Notes: generated by a model not told the origin, from the letters alone. A stretch of DNA of 64,000 nt from Mycobacterium fragae (GCF_002102185.1 NZ_LQOW01000014.1:1-64000); one strand, 5' to 3'; numbered from the stretch's first letter, positions 42,687 to 52,767 are shown. Program-made: numbers and translations.

Positions 42687-45600
42687 ATGCGCGAGAGAAC
42701 CGGGGTGTATGGGTTGACAGCAATCAACTCTCGGCCGACACCGAGCGACGTCGAAGCCACCGACGGGCAGGCACCCCGCGCGCTACTGGCACCGCTACTG
42801 CCGGGCGGTGAACCTGTCGAAACCCTGCTGCGCAAGGCGCAGTTCTTCACCGCCGGCACGCCCACGCCCGACCACCGCGAGGTGCATCGCCGGGGCGGGC
42901 GCGGCGCCGAGGAGTTCTACCGCGAGCGCTGGCGGCACGGCAAAGAGGTGCGCTCCACGCACGGGGTGAACTGCACCGGCTCGTGCTCGTGGAAGGTGTT
43001 CGTCAAGGAAGGCATCATCGCGTGGGAAACCCAGGCCACCGACTATCCGTCGGTCGGCCCGGACAGCCCCGAATACGAGCCGCGGGGTTGCCCGCGGGGC
43101 GCGTCGTTTTCCTGGTACACCTATTCGCCGTCGCGGGTGAAGTTTCCCTACATACGCCAGCCGCTGCTGGAGATGTGGCGGGAAACCCGTGCGCGCGTTG
43201 AAGATCCGGTCGAGGCGTGGGCGGAGATCACCGGCAACCCCGAACGCGCGGCGCGCTACAAACAGGCGCGCGGCAAGGGCGGGTTCCTGCGGTCGACGTG
43301 GGACGAGGTCAGCGAGCTGATCGCGGCCGCACACGTACACACGATCAAGACTTACGGCCCCGACCGGGTGGTCGGCTTTTCGCCGATTCCGGCGATGTCG
43401 CAGGTCTCCTACGCGGCCGGCACCCGGTTTCTGTCGATGATCGGCGGCACGATCCTGTCCTTCTACGACTGGTATGCCGATATGCCGCTGGCCTCCCCGC
43501 AGGTCTACGGCGATCAGACCGACGTCCCGGAGTCCGGCGACTGGTGGAACGCCGCCTACCTGATCATCTGGGGCACCAACCTGCCGATCACCCGCACTCC
43601 CGACGCACACTTCATGGTCGAGGCCCGCTACCGCGGGCAGAAGGTCGTCGTGGTCAGCCCGGACTACTCGGACCACACCAAATTCGCCGACGACTGGCTG
43701 GCCTGCGCACCCGGCACCGACGGCGCACTGGCGATGGCGATGGGCCATGTGGTGCTCACCGAGTTCTTCCGCGACCGCGAGGTGCCGTATTTCCAGCAGT
43801 ACGTGAAGACATACACCGACTTGCCGTTCCTGGTGACACTCCGCGAGAACGGCGACGCGTATGTGCCCGACCGCTTCCTCACTGCAGCCGACCTGGGCCA
43901 TGACGACGAGCGCGCCGTGCACCAGACCGTGTTGCTGGACTCGGCGACCAGGCAGCCTGTTGTTCCCAACGGCACCATCGCGGACCACTTCGGCGACGCG
44001 GGCAAGGGCAAATGGAATCTCGACCTCGGCGACGTCGACCCTCTGCTAAGTCTGCACGGGCCAGGTGCGGACGCAGTCCCTATTGACTTGCCGCGCTTCG
44101 ACATCGGCGACACAGAGGGAGGCGGGGCGATCCGTCGGGGTGTTCCGGTCATACGGCTGGGCGAGAAGTTGGTGACGACGGTGTTCGACCTGCTGATGGC
44201 CCACTACGCGGTGCCCCGTGACGGGCTGCCCGGTGAATGGCCGTCGGGCTACGACGACGCGTCGCAACCGTATACCCCTGCGTGGCAGGAGGCGATCACC
44301 TCGGTGCCGGCCGCCGCAGCAGCCCGCGTGGCGCGCGAATTCGCCCGCAGCGCAGAGCTTTCCAGGGGTCGGTCGATGATCGCGATGGGCGCCGGCACCA
44401 ACCACTGGTTCCACTCCGACCAGATCTACCGCACGTTCTTCACCCTGACGATGCTGTGCGGCTGTCAGGGTGTCAACGGCGGCGGCTGGGCACACTATGT
44501 CGGGCAGGAGAAGGTACGCCCGCTCACCGGTTGGCAGCAGGTGGCGTTTGCGCTGGACTGGCAACGCCCCACGCGGCAGATGACCGGCACGTCGTTCTTC
44601 TACCTGCACACCGACCAATGGCGCTATGAGCAGTTCGGCGCAGCCGAACTGTCAACCCCGTTGGGCCGCGGCCTGTTCCGTGGCAAGGCGATGGCCGACG
44701 CGCTCGCCCAGGCGTCCCGGCTGGGGTGGACGCCGACGTTTCCGACCTTCGACCGCAACACCCTCGAGCTGGCCGAAGCGGCCGAAAAAGCCGGCAAGAG
44801 CGTCGGCGACTATGTAGTCGACGAACTGCAAAGCGGCCATTTGAATTTCGCCGGTGAAGACCCGGACAATCCGGTGAACTTCCCGCGGGTGCTGACCGTG
44901 TGGCGGGCGAACCTGCTGGGGTCGTCGGGCAAAGGCATGGAGTACTTCATGCGGCATCTGCTCGGCACCCACAACGCGGTGCGGGCCGACGAGACGCCCA
45001 GCGCGCTGCGACCCGCCGAGGTGCGCTGGCACGACGAGGCACCTTGCGGCAAGGTGGATTTGGCGGTTGCCATCGACTTCCGGATGACCAGCACCTGCAC
45101 GTATTCCGACATCGTGTTACCGGCGGCGACCTGGTACGAGAAATACGACATCTCCACTACCGATATGCACCCGTTCGTGCATTCGTTCAACCCGGCCATC
45201 TCTCCGCCCTGGGATGCCCGCACGGACTTCGACGCGTTCGCCACCATCGCCCGCGACTTCTCCCGGCTGGCGGCAAAGCATTTAGGTACCCGCACCGACG
45301 TCATCGCCGCGCCACTGCTGCACGACAGCGCCGACGAGCTGGCCCAGCCCGGCGGCGTGGTGCGCGACTGGCGTTACGGCGAGTGCGAGCCGGTGCCCGG
45401 CAAGACGATGCCGAAGCTGGTGACGATCGAACGCGACTACGGCGCGGTCGCGGAAAAGATGGCCGCGCTGGGCCCGCTGGTCGAGACGGCGGGAACCCCG
45501 GTCAAAGGCGTGACCTGGAAACCCGTTGCGGCGGTTGATTTCCTGCGCCGGCGCAACGGCGTCGTCCGCGGCGGAGTCGCGGACGGTCGCCCTTCGCTGG

Positions 45601-46466
45601 CCCGCGACGTGCATATGGCCGAGGCGATCCTGGCGCTGTCCGGCACCACCAACGGTGCCGTCGCCATGCAGGGCTGGGAGGCGTTGGAGGAGCAGACCGG
45701 GATGCATCTAGCCGACCTGGCCGAGGAACGTTCCGGCGAGCACATCACGTTCGAAGACACCCAGGTTCAGCCGCGTTCGGTGATCACTTCACCGGAGTGG
45801 TCGGGCAGCGAGACCGGCGGGCGGCGCTACGCGCCGTTTGTCGTCAACGTCGAACGCAAGAAACCCTGGCACACGCTGACTGGTCGGATGCACTTTTTCC
45901 TCGACCACGACTGGATCGCCGAATACGGCGAGTGGCTGCCCGTTTACCGTCCGCCACTGAACTACATCCGCCACTTCGGCGAACAGGGGCTGAGCGAAGA
46001 CGGCCGACCCGAGGTCACCGTGCGCTACCTCACTCCGCACTCCAAGTGGTCGATTCACTCGGAGTACCAGGACAACTTGCACATGCTGCGGCTGTTCCGA
46101 GGCGGGCCGGTGATCTGGATGAGTCCCCAAGACGCGGCCACCATCTGTGTCAAAGACAACGACTGGATCGAGGCCTACAACCGCAACGGTGTGGTGGCCT
46201 GCCGGGCGGTCGTCACCCATCGGATGCCGAAAGGCACGGTGTTCATGTACCACGCCATGGACCGGCATCTGATGACTCCGAAATCGGAGGTGTCCGGATG
46301 GCACGGCGGCGGGGACAACTCGCTGACGCGCTTGGCGATCAAGCCGACGCACATGATTGGCGGCTACGCCCAAATGTCGTTCGGCTTCAACTATTACGGC
46401 CCCACCGGCAACCAGCGCGACGAGATCACCGTAATCCGCCGCCGCTCGCAGGAGGTGACCTACTGA
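42687..46466 (+). CDS. narG: respiratory nitrate reductase alpha subunit NarG
   Basis: 1259 aa. FS0 iron-sulfur ligands in STHGVNCTGSCSWKVF (His and Cys), molybdenum-ligand Asp region YDWYADMPLASPQVYGDQTDVPESGDWW, MGD-binding segments through to YGPTGNQRDEITVIRRRSQEV, the usual NarG end. It reduces nitrate to nitrite using quinol electrons passed by NarH/NarI, active site facing the cytoplasm. The first about 55 residues are not conserved; ATG 42687 or a nearby GTG/TTG (42705, 42714) may be the true start. The stop overlaps narH (TGATG). Confidence 0.97.
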   Translation: MRERTGVYGLTAINSRPTPSDVEATDGQAPRALLAPLLPGGEPVETLLRKAQFFTAGTPTPDHREVHRRGGRGAEEFYRERWRHGKEVRSTHGVNCTGSCSWKVFVKEGIIAWETQATDYPSVGPDSPEYEPRGCPRGASFSWYTYSPSRVKFPYIRQPLLEMWRETRARVEDPVEAWAEITGNPERAARYKQARGKGGFLRSTWDEVSELIAAAHVHTIKTYGPDRVVGFSPIPAMSQVSYAAGTRFLSMIGGTILSFYDWYADMPLASPQVYGDQTDVPESGDWWNAAYLIIWGTNLPITRTPDAHFMVEARYRGQKVVVVSPDYSDHTKFADDWLACAPGTDGALAMAMGHVVLTEFFRDREVPYFQQYVKTYTDLPFLVTLRENGDAYVPDRFLTAADLGHDDERAVHQTVLLDSATRQPVVPNGTIADHFGDAGKGKWNLDLGDVDPLLSLHGPGADAVPIDLPRFDIGDTEGGGAIRRGVPVIRLGEKLVTTVFDLLMAHYAVPRDGLPGEWPSGYDDASQPYTPAWQEAITSVPAAAAARVAREFARSAELSRGRSMIAMGAGTNHWFHSDQIYRTFFTLTMLCGCQGVNGGGWAHYVGQEKVRPLTGWQQVAFALDWQRPTRQMTGTSFFYLHTDQWRYEQFGAAELSTPLGRGLFRGKAMADALAQASRLGWTPTFPTFDRNTLELAEAAEKAGKSVGDYVVDELQSGHLNFAGEDPDNPVNFPRVLTVWRANLLGSSGKGMEYFMRHLLGTHNAVRADETPSALRPAEVRWHDEAPCGKVDLAVAIDFRMTSTCTYSDIVLPAATWYEKYDISTTDMHPFVHSFNPAISPPWDARTDFDAFATIARDFSRLAAKHLGTRTDVIAAPLLHDSADELAQPGGVVRDWRYGECEPVPGKTMPKLVTIERDYGAVAEKMAALGPLVETAGTPVKGVTWKPVAAVDFLRRRNGVVRGGVADGRPSLARDVHMAEAILALSGTTNGAVAMQGWEALEEQTGMHLADLAEERSGEHITFEDTQVQPRSVITSPEWSGSETGGRRYAPFVVNVERKKPWHTLTGRMHFFLDHDWIAEYGEWLPVYRPPLNYIRHFGEQGLSEDGRPEVTVRYLTPHSKWSIHSEYQDNLHMLRLFRGGPVIWMSPQDAATICVKDNDWIEAYNRNGVVACRAVVTHRMPKGTVFMYHAMDRHLMTPKSEVSGWHGGGDNSLTRLAIKPTHMIGGYAQMSFGFNYYGPTGNQRDEITVIRRRSQEVTY

Positions 46467-48040
46467 TGCGAGTGATGGCGCAGCTGGCGATGGTGATGAA
46501 CCTGGACAAGTGCATCGGCTGCCACACCTGCACGGTCACCTGCAAGCAGGTGTGGACCAACCGCCCGGGACTCGAATACGTCTACTTCAACAACGTCGAA
46601 ACCAAGCCAGGCATCGGCTATCCGAAGCGCTACGAGGACCAGGAGCAGTGGCACGGCGGCTGGACATTGGACCGCAAGGGCCGGTTACAACTGAAAGCCG
46701 GTGGGCGGCTTCGCAAGCTGTTGTCGATCTTCTACAACCCGGATCTGCCCAGCATCGACGACTACGGCGACCCATGGACCTATGACTACCAGACCGTGAT
46801 CGACGCACCTCTGGGAACCGCCAATCCCAGCGCGCATTCGATTTCCGCGCTGACGGGTCGGGACGTAAAGGTCAACTGGGGCAGCAACTTCGACGACGAC
46901 CTGGCCGGCGCGCCAGAGCTCGCCGTCGATGATCCGAACCTGGCCGGCCTCGAGGACCGGGTGAGGATGGAATTCGAGCAGGTGTTCATGTTCTACCTGC
47001 CCCGCATCTGTGAGCACTGCCTCAACCCGTCGTGCGTCGCGTCCTGCCCGTCGGGGGCGATGTACAAGCGTGCCGACGACGGCATCGTGCTGGTCGATCA
47101 AGACCGTTGCCGCGGTTGGCGATTCTGCGTGTCCGGCTGCCCGTACAAGAAGGTCTACTTCAACCACCGCACGGGCAAGGCGGAGAAGTGCACGTTCTGC
47201 TACCCGCGGACGGAGCAGGGGTTGCCAACGATCTGCTCGGAAACCTGTGTGGGCCGGCTGCGCTATCTGGGCTTGTTCCTCTACGACGCTGACAAGGTGC
47301 TCGACGCGGCCTCCACTCCCGACACTCAGGACCTCTACGAAGCCCAGCTCGGGGTATTCCTCGACCCCAACAACCCGACCGTGCGGGCCGAGGCGGCGCG
47401 GGCCGGCATCCCGCACGACTGGATTCAGGCCGCGCAACGCTCGCCGGTCTACGAACTGGCGGTACGCCACAGGGTGGCCCTACCGCTGCACCCGGAATAC
47501 CGCACGCTGCCGATGGTTTGGTACATCCCGCCGCTGTCGCCGGTGGCCGACGTGGTCAATGCCGCCGGCTACGACGACAATCCGGACAACGTGTTCGCGA
47601 CGATCGACGCACTGCGCATCCCGATCGAGTATCTGGCCAACCTGTTCACCGCCGGCGATACGGAGGTAGTCCGTACCGTGTTACGCAAGCTGGCCGCGGT
47701 GCGGGCCATTCAGCGCGCCGGTCAGCTCGGCCTGGACATCGATGAGGACCTGCCGGCATCGGTCGGCGCCACTACCGACGATCTCGATGACCTGTACCGG
47801 TTGCTGGCCATCGCGAAATACGAAGAGCGCTACGTCATTCCGTCGGCCCACACTGAGGAGGCAGGCGTGCTGATGGGCCAGCACGAGCAGCTGTTCTGCA
47901 GTCTCGACACCGACGGAGGGCCCGGCATGGGCGGCTCTGGGCCACCCGAAACCGGCGACCGCAGACGCGGTTTCAATCTGCTCAATTGGAACGGGAAGGA
48001 CCGGGCCCCCGGGATGTTCCCGAAAGCGGGTCGGACATGA
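46466..48040 (+). CDS. narH: respiratory nitrate reductase beta subunit NarH
   Basis: 524 aa. Iron-sulfur ligand groups: CIGCHTCTVTC (from Cys16), CEHCLNPSCVASCP, CRGWRFCVSGCP (Trp replaces one Cys, as in NarH proteins with a [3Fe-4S] cluster), and KCTFCYPR with ETC. It relays electrons from NarI haem b to NarG. The start overlaps the narG stop; the end overlaps narJ (ATGA). Confidence 0.97.
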   Translation: MRVMAQLAMVMNLDKCIGCHTCTVTCKQVWTNRPGLEYVYFNNVETKPGIGYPKRYEDQEQWHGGWTLDRKGRLQLKAGGRLRKLLSIFYNPDLPSIDDYGDPWTYDYQTVIDAPLGTANPSAHSISALTGRDVKVNWGSNFDDDLAGAPELAVDDPNLAGLEDRVRMEFEQVFMFYLPRICEHCLNPSCVASCPSGAMYKRADDGIVLVDQDRCRGWRFCVSGCPYKKVYFNHRTGKAEKCTFCYPRTEQGLPTICSETCVGRLRYLGLFLYDADKVLDAASTPDTQDLYEAQLGVFLDPNNPTVRAEAARAGIPHDWIQAAQRSPVYELAVRHRVALPLHPEYRTLPMVWYIPPLSPVADVVNAAGYDDNPDNVFATIDALRIPIEYLANLFTAGDTEVVRTVLRKLAAVRAIQRAGQLGLDIDEDLPASVGATTDDLDDLYRLLAIAKYEERYVIPSAHTEEAGVLMGQHEQLFCSLDTDGGPGMGGSGPPETGDRRRGFNLLNWNGKDRAPGMFPKAGRT

Positions 48041-48660
48041 ACACCCAGACGGCCAAGCTGGCGTCGGTGCTGCTGCAGTATCCGACGACGGCGCTGTTCG
48101 ACGGGCTTGACGCGCTTGAGGCATTCGCGGCGGACACCAATCCGAAGCCGGCCCGGGAGTCGTTCGGCCGTTTCCTCGGCTGGTTGCGCGCCACCACATC
48201 CGAGCAGGTCGCACGACACTACGTGCAAACGTTCGACCTGCACCGGCGCTGCACACTGTATTTGACCTACTACCGTTACGGCGACACCCGCAAACGGGGC
48301 ATGGCGATGGTGATCTTCAAGACCGCCTACCGCGACGCCGGGTTCGTCCCCTCCGACGACGAGCTGCCCGACTACTTGCCGATGGTGCTGGACTTCGCCG
48401 CGCTGTGTACCCGCGGCCAGCGGCTGCTGTCCGCGCACCGCGCCGATCTGGAGTTGCTGCGGCGCAACCTGACCCAGGCCGAGTCGCCGTATGCCGAGGT
48501 GGTTTCCGCGGTCATCGCCGACCTACCCGGGCTTGGCAAGCGGGAGCTGGAGCAGGTGCGGGCCGCCTGGGACTCCGGCCCGCCTCGCGAGGACGTCGGG
48601 CTGGAGCCGTTCGCTCCGCCGGAATATCTTGCCCGTTACGCACCGAAGCGAGAGTCATGA
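48037..48660 (+). CDS. narJ: nitrate reductase assembly chaperone NarJ
   Basis: 207 aa from ATG at 48037 (overlaps the narH stop). All-helical TorD/NarJ fold: KLASVLLQYPTTALFDGLDALE, ARHYVQTFDLHRRCTLYLTYYRYGDTRKRGMAM (typical core) and LPDYLPMVLDFAAL. It inserts the molybdenum cofactor into NarG and aids complex assembly; not part of the mature enzyme. Its stop overlaps narI (ATGA). Confidence 0.95.
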   Translation: MNTQTAKLASVLLQYPTTALFDGLDALEAFAADTNPKPARESFGRFLGWLRATTSEQVARHYVQTFDLHRRCTLYLTYYRYGDTRKRGMAMVIFKTAYRDAGFVPSDDELPDYLPMVLDFAALCTRGQRLLSAHRADLELLRRNLTQAESPYAEVVSAVIADLPGLGKRELEQVRAAWDSGPPREDVGLEPFAPPEYLARYAPKRES

Positions 48661-49406
48661 TCCCGCTGAGCACGTGGAACATCTGGTGGTGGGTGATCCT
48701 GCCGTACATCGCGATCGCCGTTTTCATCGTCGGCCACATCTGGCGCTGGCGTTATGACCAGTTCGGCTGGACCAGCCGCTCGACGCAACTGCAGGAGCGC
48801 CGGCTACTCAAGTGGGGCTCGCCGCTGTTCCATTACGCGACGTTCGCCGCGATCGGCGGGCACATCCTCGGCATCCTGATCCCGAAAGCGTTCACCGACT
48901 GGCTGGGCATCCCGGAAACGTGGTATCAGGATTTCTCCGCCGTCGCCGGTTCGACCGCCGCGATCGGCATCTTGATCGGAGCCGGGATACTGACCTTTCG
49001 CCGCACCGCCATCCCGCGCGTACGGGCGACGACCAGCGCCGTGGACTACCTGGCGTTGATCCTGCTCGGCATCATCGTGCTGCTCGGCATCTTCCTGACG
49101 CTGGGCATCGAGGACACTTCGCACTACGAATACCGCAACACCGTCGGCGTGTGGTTCCGCAGTCTGTTCGCCTTCCACCCGGATGTGAAAGCCATCACAA
49201 GCGCGCCGTGGCTCTACCAGGTGCACGCCGTCGCGTCCTGGGCAATCTTCATCGTCTGGCCGTTCAGCCGGCTCGTGCACGCCTGGAGCTACCCGCTCTG
49301 GTATCTGTGGCGGCCCTATATTGTCATCCGGAGCCGCGTCGCCAGACCCCCGGAAGAGCCGGGCACCGGCGGCCGAAGGTGGCGAAAGATTGGTGTCCCT
49401 TACTGA
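48657..49406 (+). CDS. narI: respiratory nitrate reductase gamma subunit NarI
   Basis: 249 aa, five TM helices (WNIWWWVILPYIAIAVFIVGHIW; SPLFHYATFAAIGGHILGILIP; AAIGILIGAGILTF; VDYLALILLGIIVLLGIFLTLG; LYQVHAVASWAIFIVWPFSRLVHAWSYPLWY). The paired haem-b His ligands lie in FHYATFAAIGGH and QVHAVASW/RLVHAW. It oxidises menaquinol and anchors NarGH to the membrane. Confidence 0.96.
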   Translation: MIPLSTWNIWWWVILPYIAIAVFIVGHIWRWRYDQFGWTSRSTQLQERRLLKWGSPLFHYATFAAIGGHILGILIPKAFTDWLGIPETWYQDFSAVAGSTAAIGILIGAGILTFRRTAIPRVRATTSAVDYLALILLGIIVLLGIFLTLGIEDTSHYEYRNTVGVWFRSLFAFHPDVKAITSAPWLYQVHAVASWAIFIVWPFSRLVHAWSYPLWYLWRPYIVIRSRVARPPEEPGTGGRRWRKIGVPY

Positions 49407-50553
49407 TACGGCCGGAATGACCGGCGTCCGCGAAGCGGTGCGCACGTTGCATCCCGGCTATTTCGCTCTGGTGATGGCAACCGGCATCGTGTCGATCGGT
49501 ATGCACAACCACGGCCTCTATCCCCTATCGGTGGGGCTGCTGTGGCTGGGCTTCGCCGCCTTCGCCGTTCTGATCGTTGCGACCGCGGGAAAGATCATCG
49601 CCTTCAGAGCGAACTTCATCGCAGACCTCAAAGACCCACGCCGCGCATTCGGGTCGTTCACCTTCGTCGCCGCCGCCGATGTGCTGGGGACCCGACTGGC
49701 CGTCGACACCCATTACCGGATCGCGTCCGCGCTGCTGCTGGTCGGCTGGCTGGCCTGGCTGATTTTGGGCTATGTGGTGCCGTGGACCGCGGTAGTCCGC
49801 ACCACGCATCGGCCGGTCTTGCAGCACGCGAACGGCACCTGGTTCATCTGGGTGGTCGCCAGCCAATCGGTTGCGGTGCTCGCTGCCGCGCTGGAACCGG
49901 AACTGGAAACCGGGCGGCGCGAGCTGGCGCTGCTGGCGGTGTTCTCCTGGGCGGTCGGCGTGTTTCTCTACGCAGCCGCCGGCATCTTTGTCGGTGCGCG
50001 GATTCTGCTCTTCGGGTTCCGGCCGGAGGATCTCAGCCCGCCTTACTGGGTGTCCATGGGCGCCACCGCGATAACCGTGGTCGCCGGCGCGCGGATCGTG
50101 GAGATGGCGCATGCACCGATGGTCGACGCAACCCGCGGGCTGGTCGCGGGAACCTCGGTGGTGTTCTGGGCCTTCGGGACATGGTTGATACCGCCGCTGA
50201 TCGGCGCGGGCATCTGGAAGCACGTGATCCATCGCATCCCGCTGCGCTACGAGGCAACGATGTGGAGCGTGGTGTTCCCGCTCGGGATGTACGCGGTCGG
50301 CGGGGACTATCTGGGCAAGGCCGACCACCTGCCGATCGTGCAACATCTCGGCGCTGACGAAGCCTGGATCGCGCTGGCGGCCTGGGTCATCACGTTTTTC
50401 GCGATGCTGCACCACCTGGTCACCACGCTCGGCTTCGCCGGGGTAGCTAACCGGCGGATGACTCCGGCGGCGCGAAACTCCAGTTGTCCGGATTTCTCTG
50501 CGAGTACAGCACCGGCAGCAGCTGACCCATCGACGGCCAGTCGTCGACATTGA
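49393..50553 (+). CDS. TDT/SLAC1-family (TehA-like) transporter
   Basis: 386 aa from GTG at 49393, 13 bases inside the end of narI (ATG at 49417 is the alternative). Ten TM helices beginning with LHPGYFALVMATGIVSIGMH, the conserved start of the tellurite-resistance/dicarboxylate transporter family. Overlap with narI indicates it belongs to the nar operon; an anion (for example nitrite) or dicarboxylate export role is possible but unproved. The last about 35 residues are hydrophilic and lie antisense to the C-terminus of the convergent gene at 50447. Confidence 0.88.
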   Translation: MSLTDTAGMTGVREAVRTLHPGYFALVMATGIVSIGMHNHGLYPLSVGLLWLGFAAFAVLIVATAGKIIAFRANFIADLKDPRRAFGSFTFVAAADVLGTRLAVDTHYRIASALLLVGWLAWLILGYVVPWTAVVRTTHRPVLQHANGTWFIWVVASQSVAVLAAALEPELETGRRELALLAVFSWAVGVFLYAAAGIFVGARILLFGFRPEDLSPPYWVSMGATAITVVAGARIVEMAHAPMVDATRGLVAGTSVVFWAFGTWLIPPLIGAGIWKHVIHRIPLRYEATMWSVVFPLGMYAVGGDYLGKADHLPIVQHLGADEAWIALAAWVITFFAMLHHLVTTLGFAGVANRRMTPAARNSSCPDFSASTAPAAADPSTASRRH

Positions 50554-50776
50554 CGGCCATGCGCTGATAGACGGTGTGCTCGTTGACGGTTGGCCCGTTG
50601 ATGACACCGGTGATGGTGACGTACTGCTCGCCGGTGGCATCGGGGCGTGGGCTGACGCCGGTGATCAGCAGCGTGCCGTTCAGCGCGTCTGCGCGTGGGC
50701 CACGGAGGAACCGCGGCGCCAGGAATACCACGAGCGTCGCGGCCAGTAACAACACCACACCGATTTCCCAACCCAT
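50447..50776 (-). CDS. small single-TM protein
   Basis: 109 aa from ATG at 50776. N-terminal TM helix GWEIGVVLLLAATLVVFLAP, then a soluble domain with NGTLLITGVSPRPDATGEQY, VTITGVINGPTVNEHTVYQR and SMGQLLPVLYSQRNPDNWSF. It looks like a conserved actinobacterial membrane-anchored protein; no function assigned. Its 3' end overlaps the transporter gene tail-to-tail by about 107 bp. It diverges from hisN across 76 bp. Confidence 0.75.
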   Translation of the reverse strand: MGWEIGVVLLLAATLVVFLAPRFLRGPRADALNGTLLITGVSPRPDATGEQYVTITGVINGPTVNEHTVYQRMAVNVDDWPSMGQLLPVLYSQRNPDNWSFAPPESSAG

Positions 50777-50852
50777 CTGACCATGGTAGGACTGCACAGA
50801 TGACCCGCGCCGACGACGATGCAGAGCGCAGCGATGAGGAGGAGCGGCGCCA

Positions 50853-51635
50853 ATGACCCAGGCCGATGATCTCGCCGTGGCGTTGGACTTGGCCGACCAG
50901 GCCGACGCGGTGACGTTGGCCCGTTTCGGGGCACTGGACCTGCAGGTCGACACCAAACCCGACCTGACGCCGGTGAGCGACGCGGACCGGGCGGTCGAAA
51001 CCGGGTTGCGTGCGGCGCTGGCGCAAGCCCGGCCCGGCGACAGCATTCTCGGTGAGGAGTTCGGCGGGCCAACGACTTTCGCTGGCCGCCAATGGATCAT
51101 CGACCCGATCGACGGCACCAAGAACTTCGTGCGCGGCGTGCCGGTGTGGGCGAGCCTGATCGCATTGCTCGACGACGGCGTCCCGACCGTCGGAGTTGTC
51201 AGTGCGCCCGCGCTGCAGCGGCGGTGGTGGGCAGCCGCGGGCGCAGGTGCATTCGCAACAGTCGGCCACTCCCCCGCCCGTCGGCTCACGGTTTCCACTG
51301 TGGCGCAATTGGATTCGGCCAGCCTGTCGTTCTCCAGCCTGTCCGGGTGGGCCGAGCGAGGTCTTCGGAAACGATTCCTCGAATTGACCGACACCGTGTG
51401 GCGAGTACGGGCATACGGCGACTTCTGGTCATACTGCTTGGTCGCCGAGGGAGCCGTCGACATCGCCGCCGAACCCGAGGTGTCGGTATGGGATCTGGCG
51501 CCGCTGGACATCCTGGTGCGCGAAGCCGGCGGCGCATTCACCAGCCTGGAGGGCACCACCGGGCCGCACGGCGGCAGCGTGGTGGCGACCAACGGCCTAC
51601 TCCACGACCAGGTACTGAGCCGACTGCGGGCGTAG
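50853..51635 (+). CDS. hisN: histidinol-phosphatase, inositol monophosphatase-like (Rv3137-like)
   Basis: 260 aa from ATG at 50853 (GAGGAGG upstream). Metal-site motifs [20 protein letters not shown] and [15 protein letters not shown] of the FIG/IMPase superfamily. The actinobacterial clade member next to pflA-fadE24-fadE23 is HisN, which dephosphorylates histidinol phosphate in histidine synthesis. Confidence 0.92.
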   Translation: MTQADDLAVALDLADQADAVTLARFGALDLQVDTKPDLTPVSDADRAVETGLRAALAQARPGDSILGEEFGGPTTFAGRQWIIDPIDGTKNFVRGVPVWASLIALLDDGVPTVGVVSAPALQRRWWAAAGAGAFATVGHSPARRLTVSTVAQLDSASLSFSSLSGWAERGLRKRFLELTDTVWRVRAYGDFWSYCLVAEGAVDIAAEPEVSVWDLAPLDILVREAGGAFTSLEGTTGPHGGSVVATNGLLHDQVLSRLRA

Positions 51636-51658
51636 CCTAAACGTCGAGAGCGTCCGTT

Positions 51659-52747
51659 ATGAGTGATCCGTTCACCATCCCGACGAAACACTGGCACCGC
51701 CTCGATGACGGCCGCATCCAGTGCGACGTATGCCCGCGCGCCTGCAAGCTGCACGAGGGTCAGCGCGGCCTGTGCTTCGTGCGCGCCCGCGTCGACGACC
51801 AAATCGTGCTGACCAGTTACGGGCGCTCCAGTGGATTCTGCGTCGACCCCGTCGAGAAGAAGCCGCTCAACCATTTCCTGCCGGGCTCGGCCGTGCTGTC
51901 GTTCGGCACCGCGGGCTGCAACCTGGCCTGCAAATTCTGCCAGAACTGGGACATCTCCAAATCCCGCGAGGTTGATACCCTTGCCAGCCACGCCACGCCA
52001 GCCGACATCGCACGGGTGGCCGACGAATTGGGTTGCCGCAGCGTGGCTTTCACTTACAACGACCCGACCATCTTCTGGGAGTACGCCGCCGATGCCGCAG
52101 AGGCCTGCCACCAACGGGGTATCAAGGCAATCGCGGTGACGGCCGGCTACATGTGTCCGCAGCCCCGCGCGGAGTTCTACCGGTACATCGACGCGGCCAA
52201 CGTCGACCTGAAGGCGTTCACCGAAGAGTTCTACCGCAAGGTCTGCGTCGGGCATTTGGCCGACGTGCTCGACACCCTGGTCTACCTATGCCACGAGACC
52301 GATGTGTGGGTGGAGATCACCACCCTGCTGATTCCCGGGCGTAACGACAGCGACACCGAGATCGCCGCCGAATGCGCGTGGATCCGCGACAACCTCGGCG
52401 TCGACGTGCCGGTGCATTTCACCGCGTTCCACCCCGACTACAAAATGCTGGAAACACCGCCGACACCGCCCGCCACGCTGACGCGGGCCCGCCGGATCGC
52501 CATCGACGAAGGCCTGCGCTTCGTCTATACCGGCAACGTGCACGACCCCGCCGGCGGCAGCACGTTATGTCCCAGCTGCGGAACCGCCGTTGTCGTCCGG
52601 GACTGGTATGCGATGCGGCACTACGCGCTGACCGATGACGGCCACTGCCGGGACTGCGGTTTTCGGCTGGCCGGTGTGTACGACGGCCCGGTCGGGCACT
52701 GGGGCCCGCGGCGACTTCCCCTGCTGACCAGCTTCTCGAGGGTGTGA
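51659..52747 (+). CDS. pflA: radical SAM enzyme, PflA/AmmeMemoRadiSam-type (Rv3138-like)
   Basis: 362 aa. N-terminal Cys group CDVCPRACKLHEGQRGLC, radical-SAM [4Fe-4S] motif CNLACKFC (CxxxCxxC) near residue 89, the SAM-binding TYNDPTIFWEY region, and C-terminal zinc-ribbon-like CPSCG and CRDCG pairs. It is annotated in mycobacteria as pyruvate formate-lyase activating protein, but there is no PflB here and the build fits the AmmeMemoRadiSam enzyme, whose substrate is unknown. Confidence 0.92.
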   Translation: MSDPFTIPTKHWHRLDDGRIQCDVCPRACKLHEGQRGLCFVRARVDDQIVLTSYGRSSGFCVDPVEKKPLNHFLPGSAVLSFGTAGCNLACKFCQNWDISKSREVDTLASHATPADIARVADELGCRSVAFTYNDPTIFWEYAADAAEACHQRGIKAIAVTAGYMCPQPRAEFYRYIDAANVDLKAFTEEFYRKVCVGHLADVLDTLVYLCHETDVWVEITTLLIPGRNDSDTEIAAECAWIRDNLGVDVPVHFTAFHPDYKMLETPPTPPATLTRARRIAIDEGLRFVYTGNVHDPAGGSTLCPSCGTAVVVRDWYAMRHYALTDDGHCRDCGFRLAGVYDGPVGHWGPRRLPLLTSFSRV

Positions 52748-52767
52748 AGTATTTAACAGGTGCGTCT

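Noticed and set aside
41444..42865. 473-codon minus-strand ORF opposite fprA and the repeat after it
   Set aside because: Antisense to fprA and running through the palindromic repeat and the narG start; no protein motifs.
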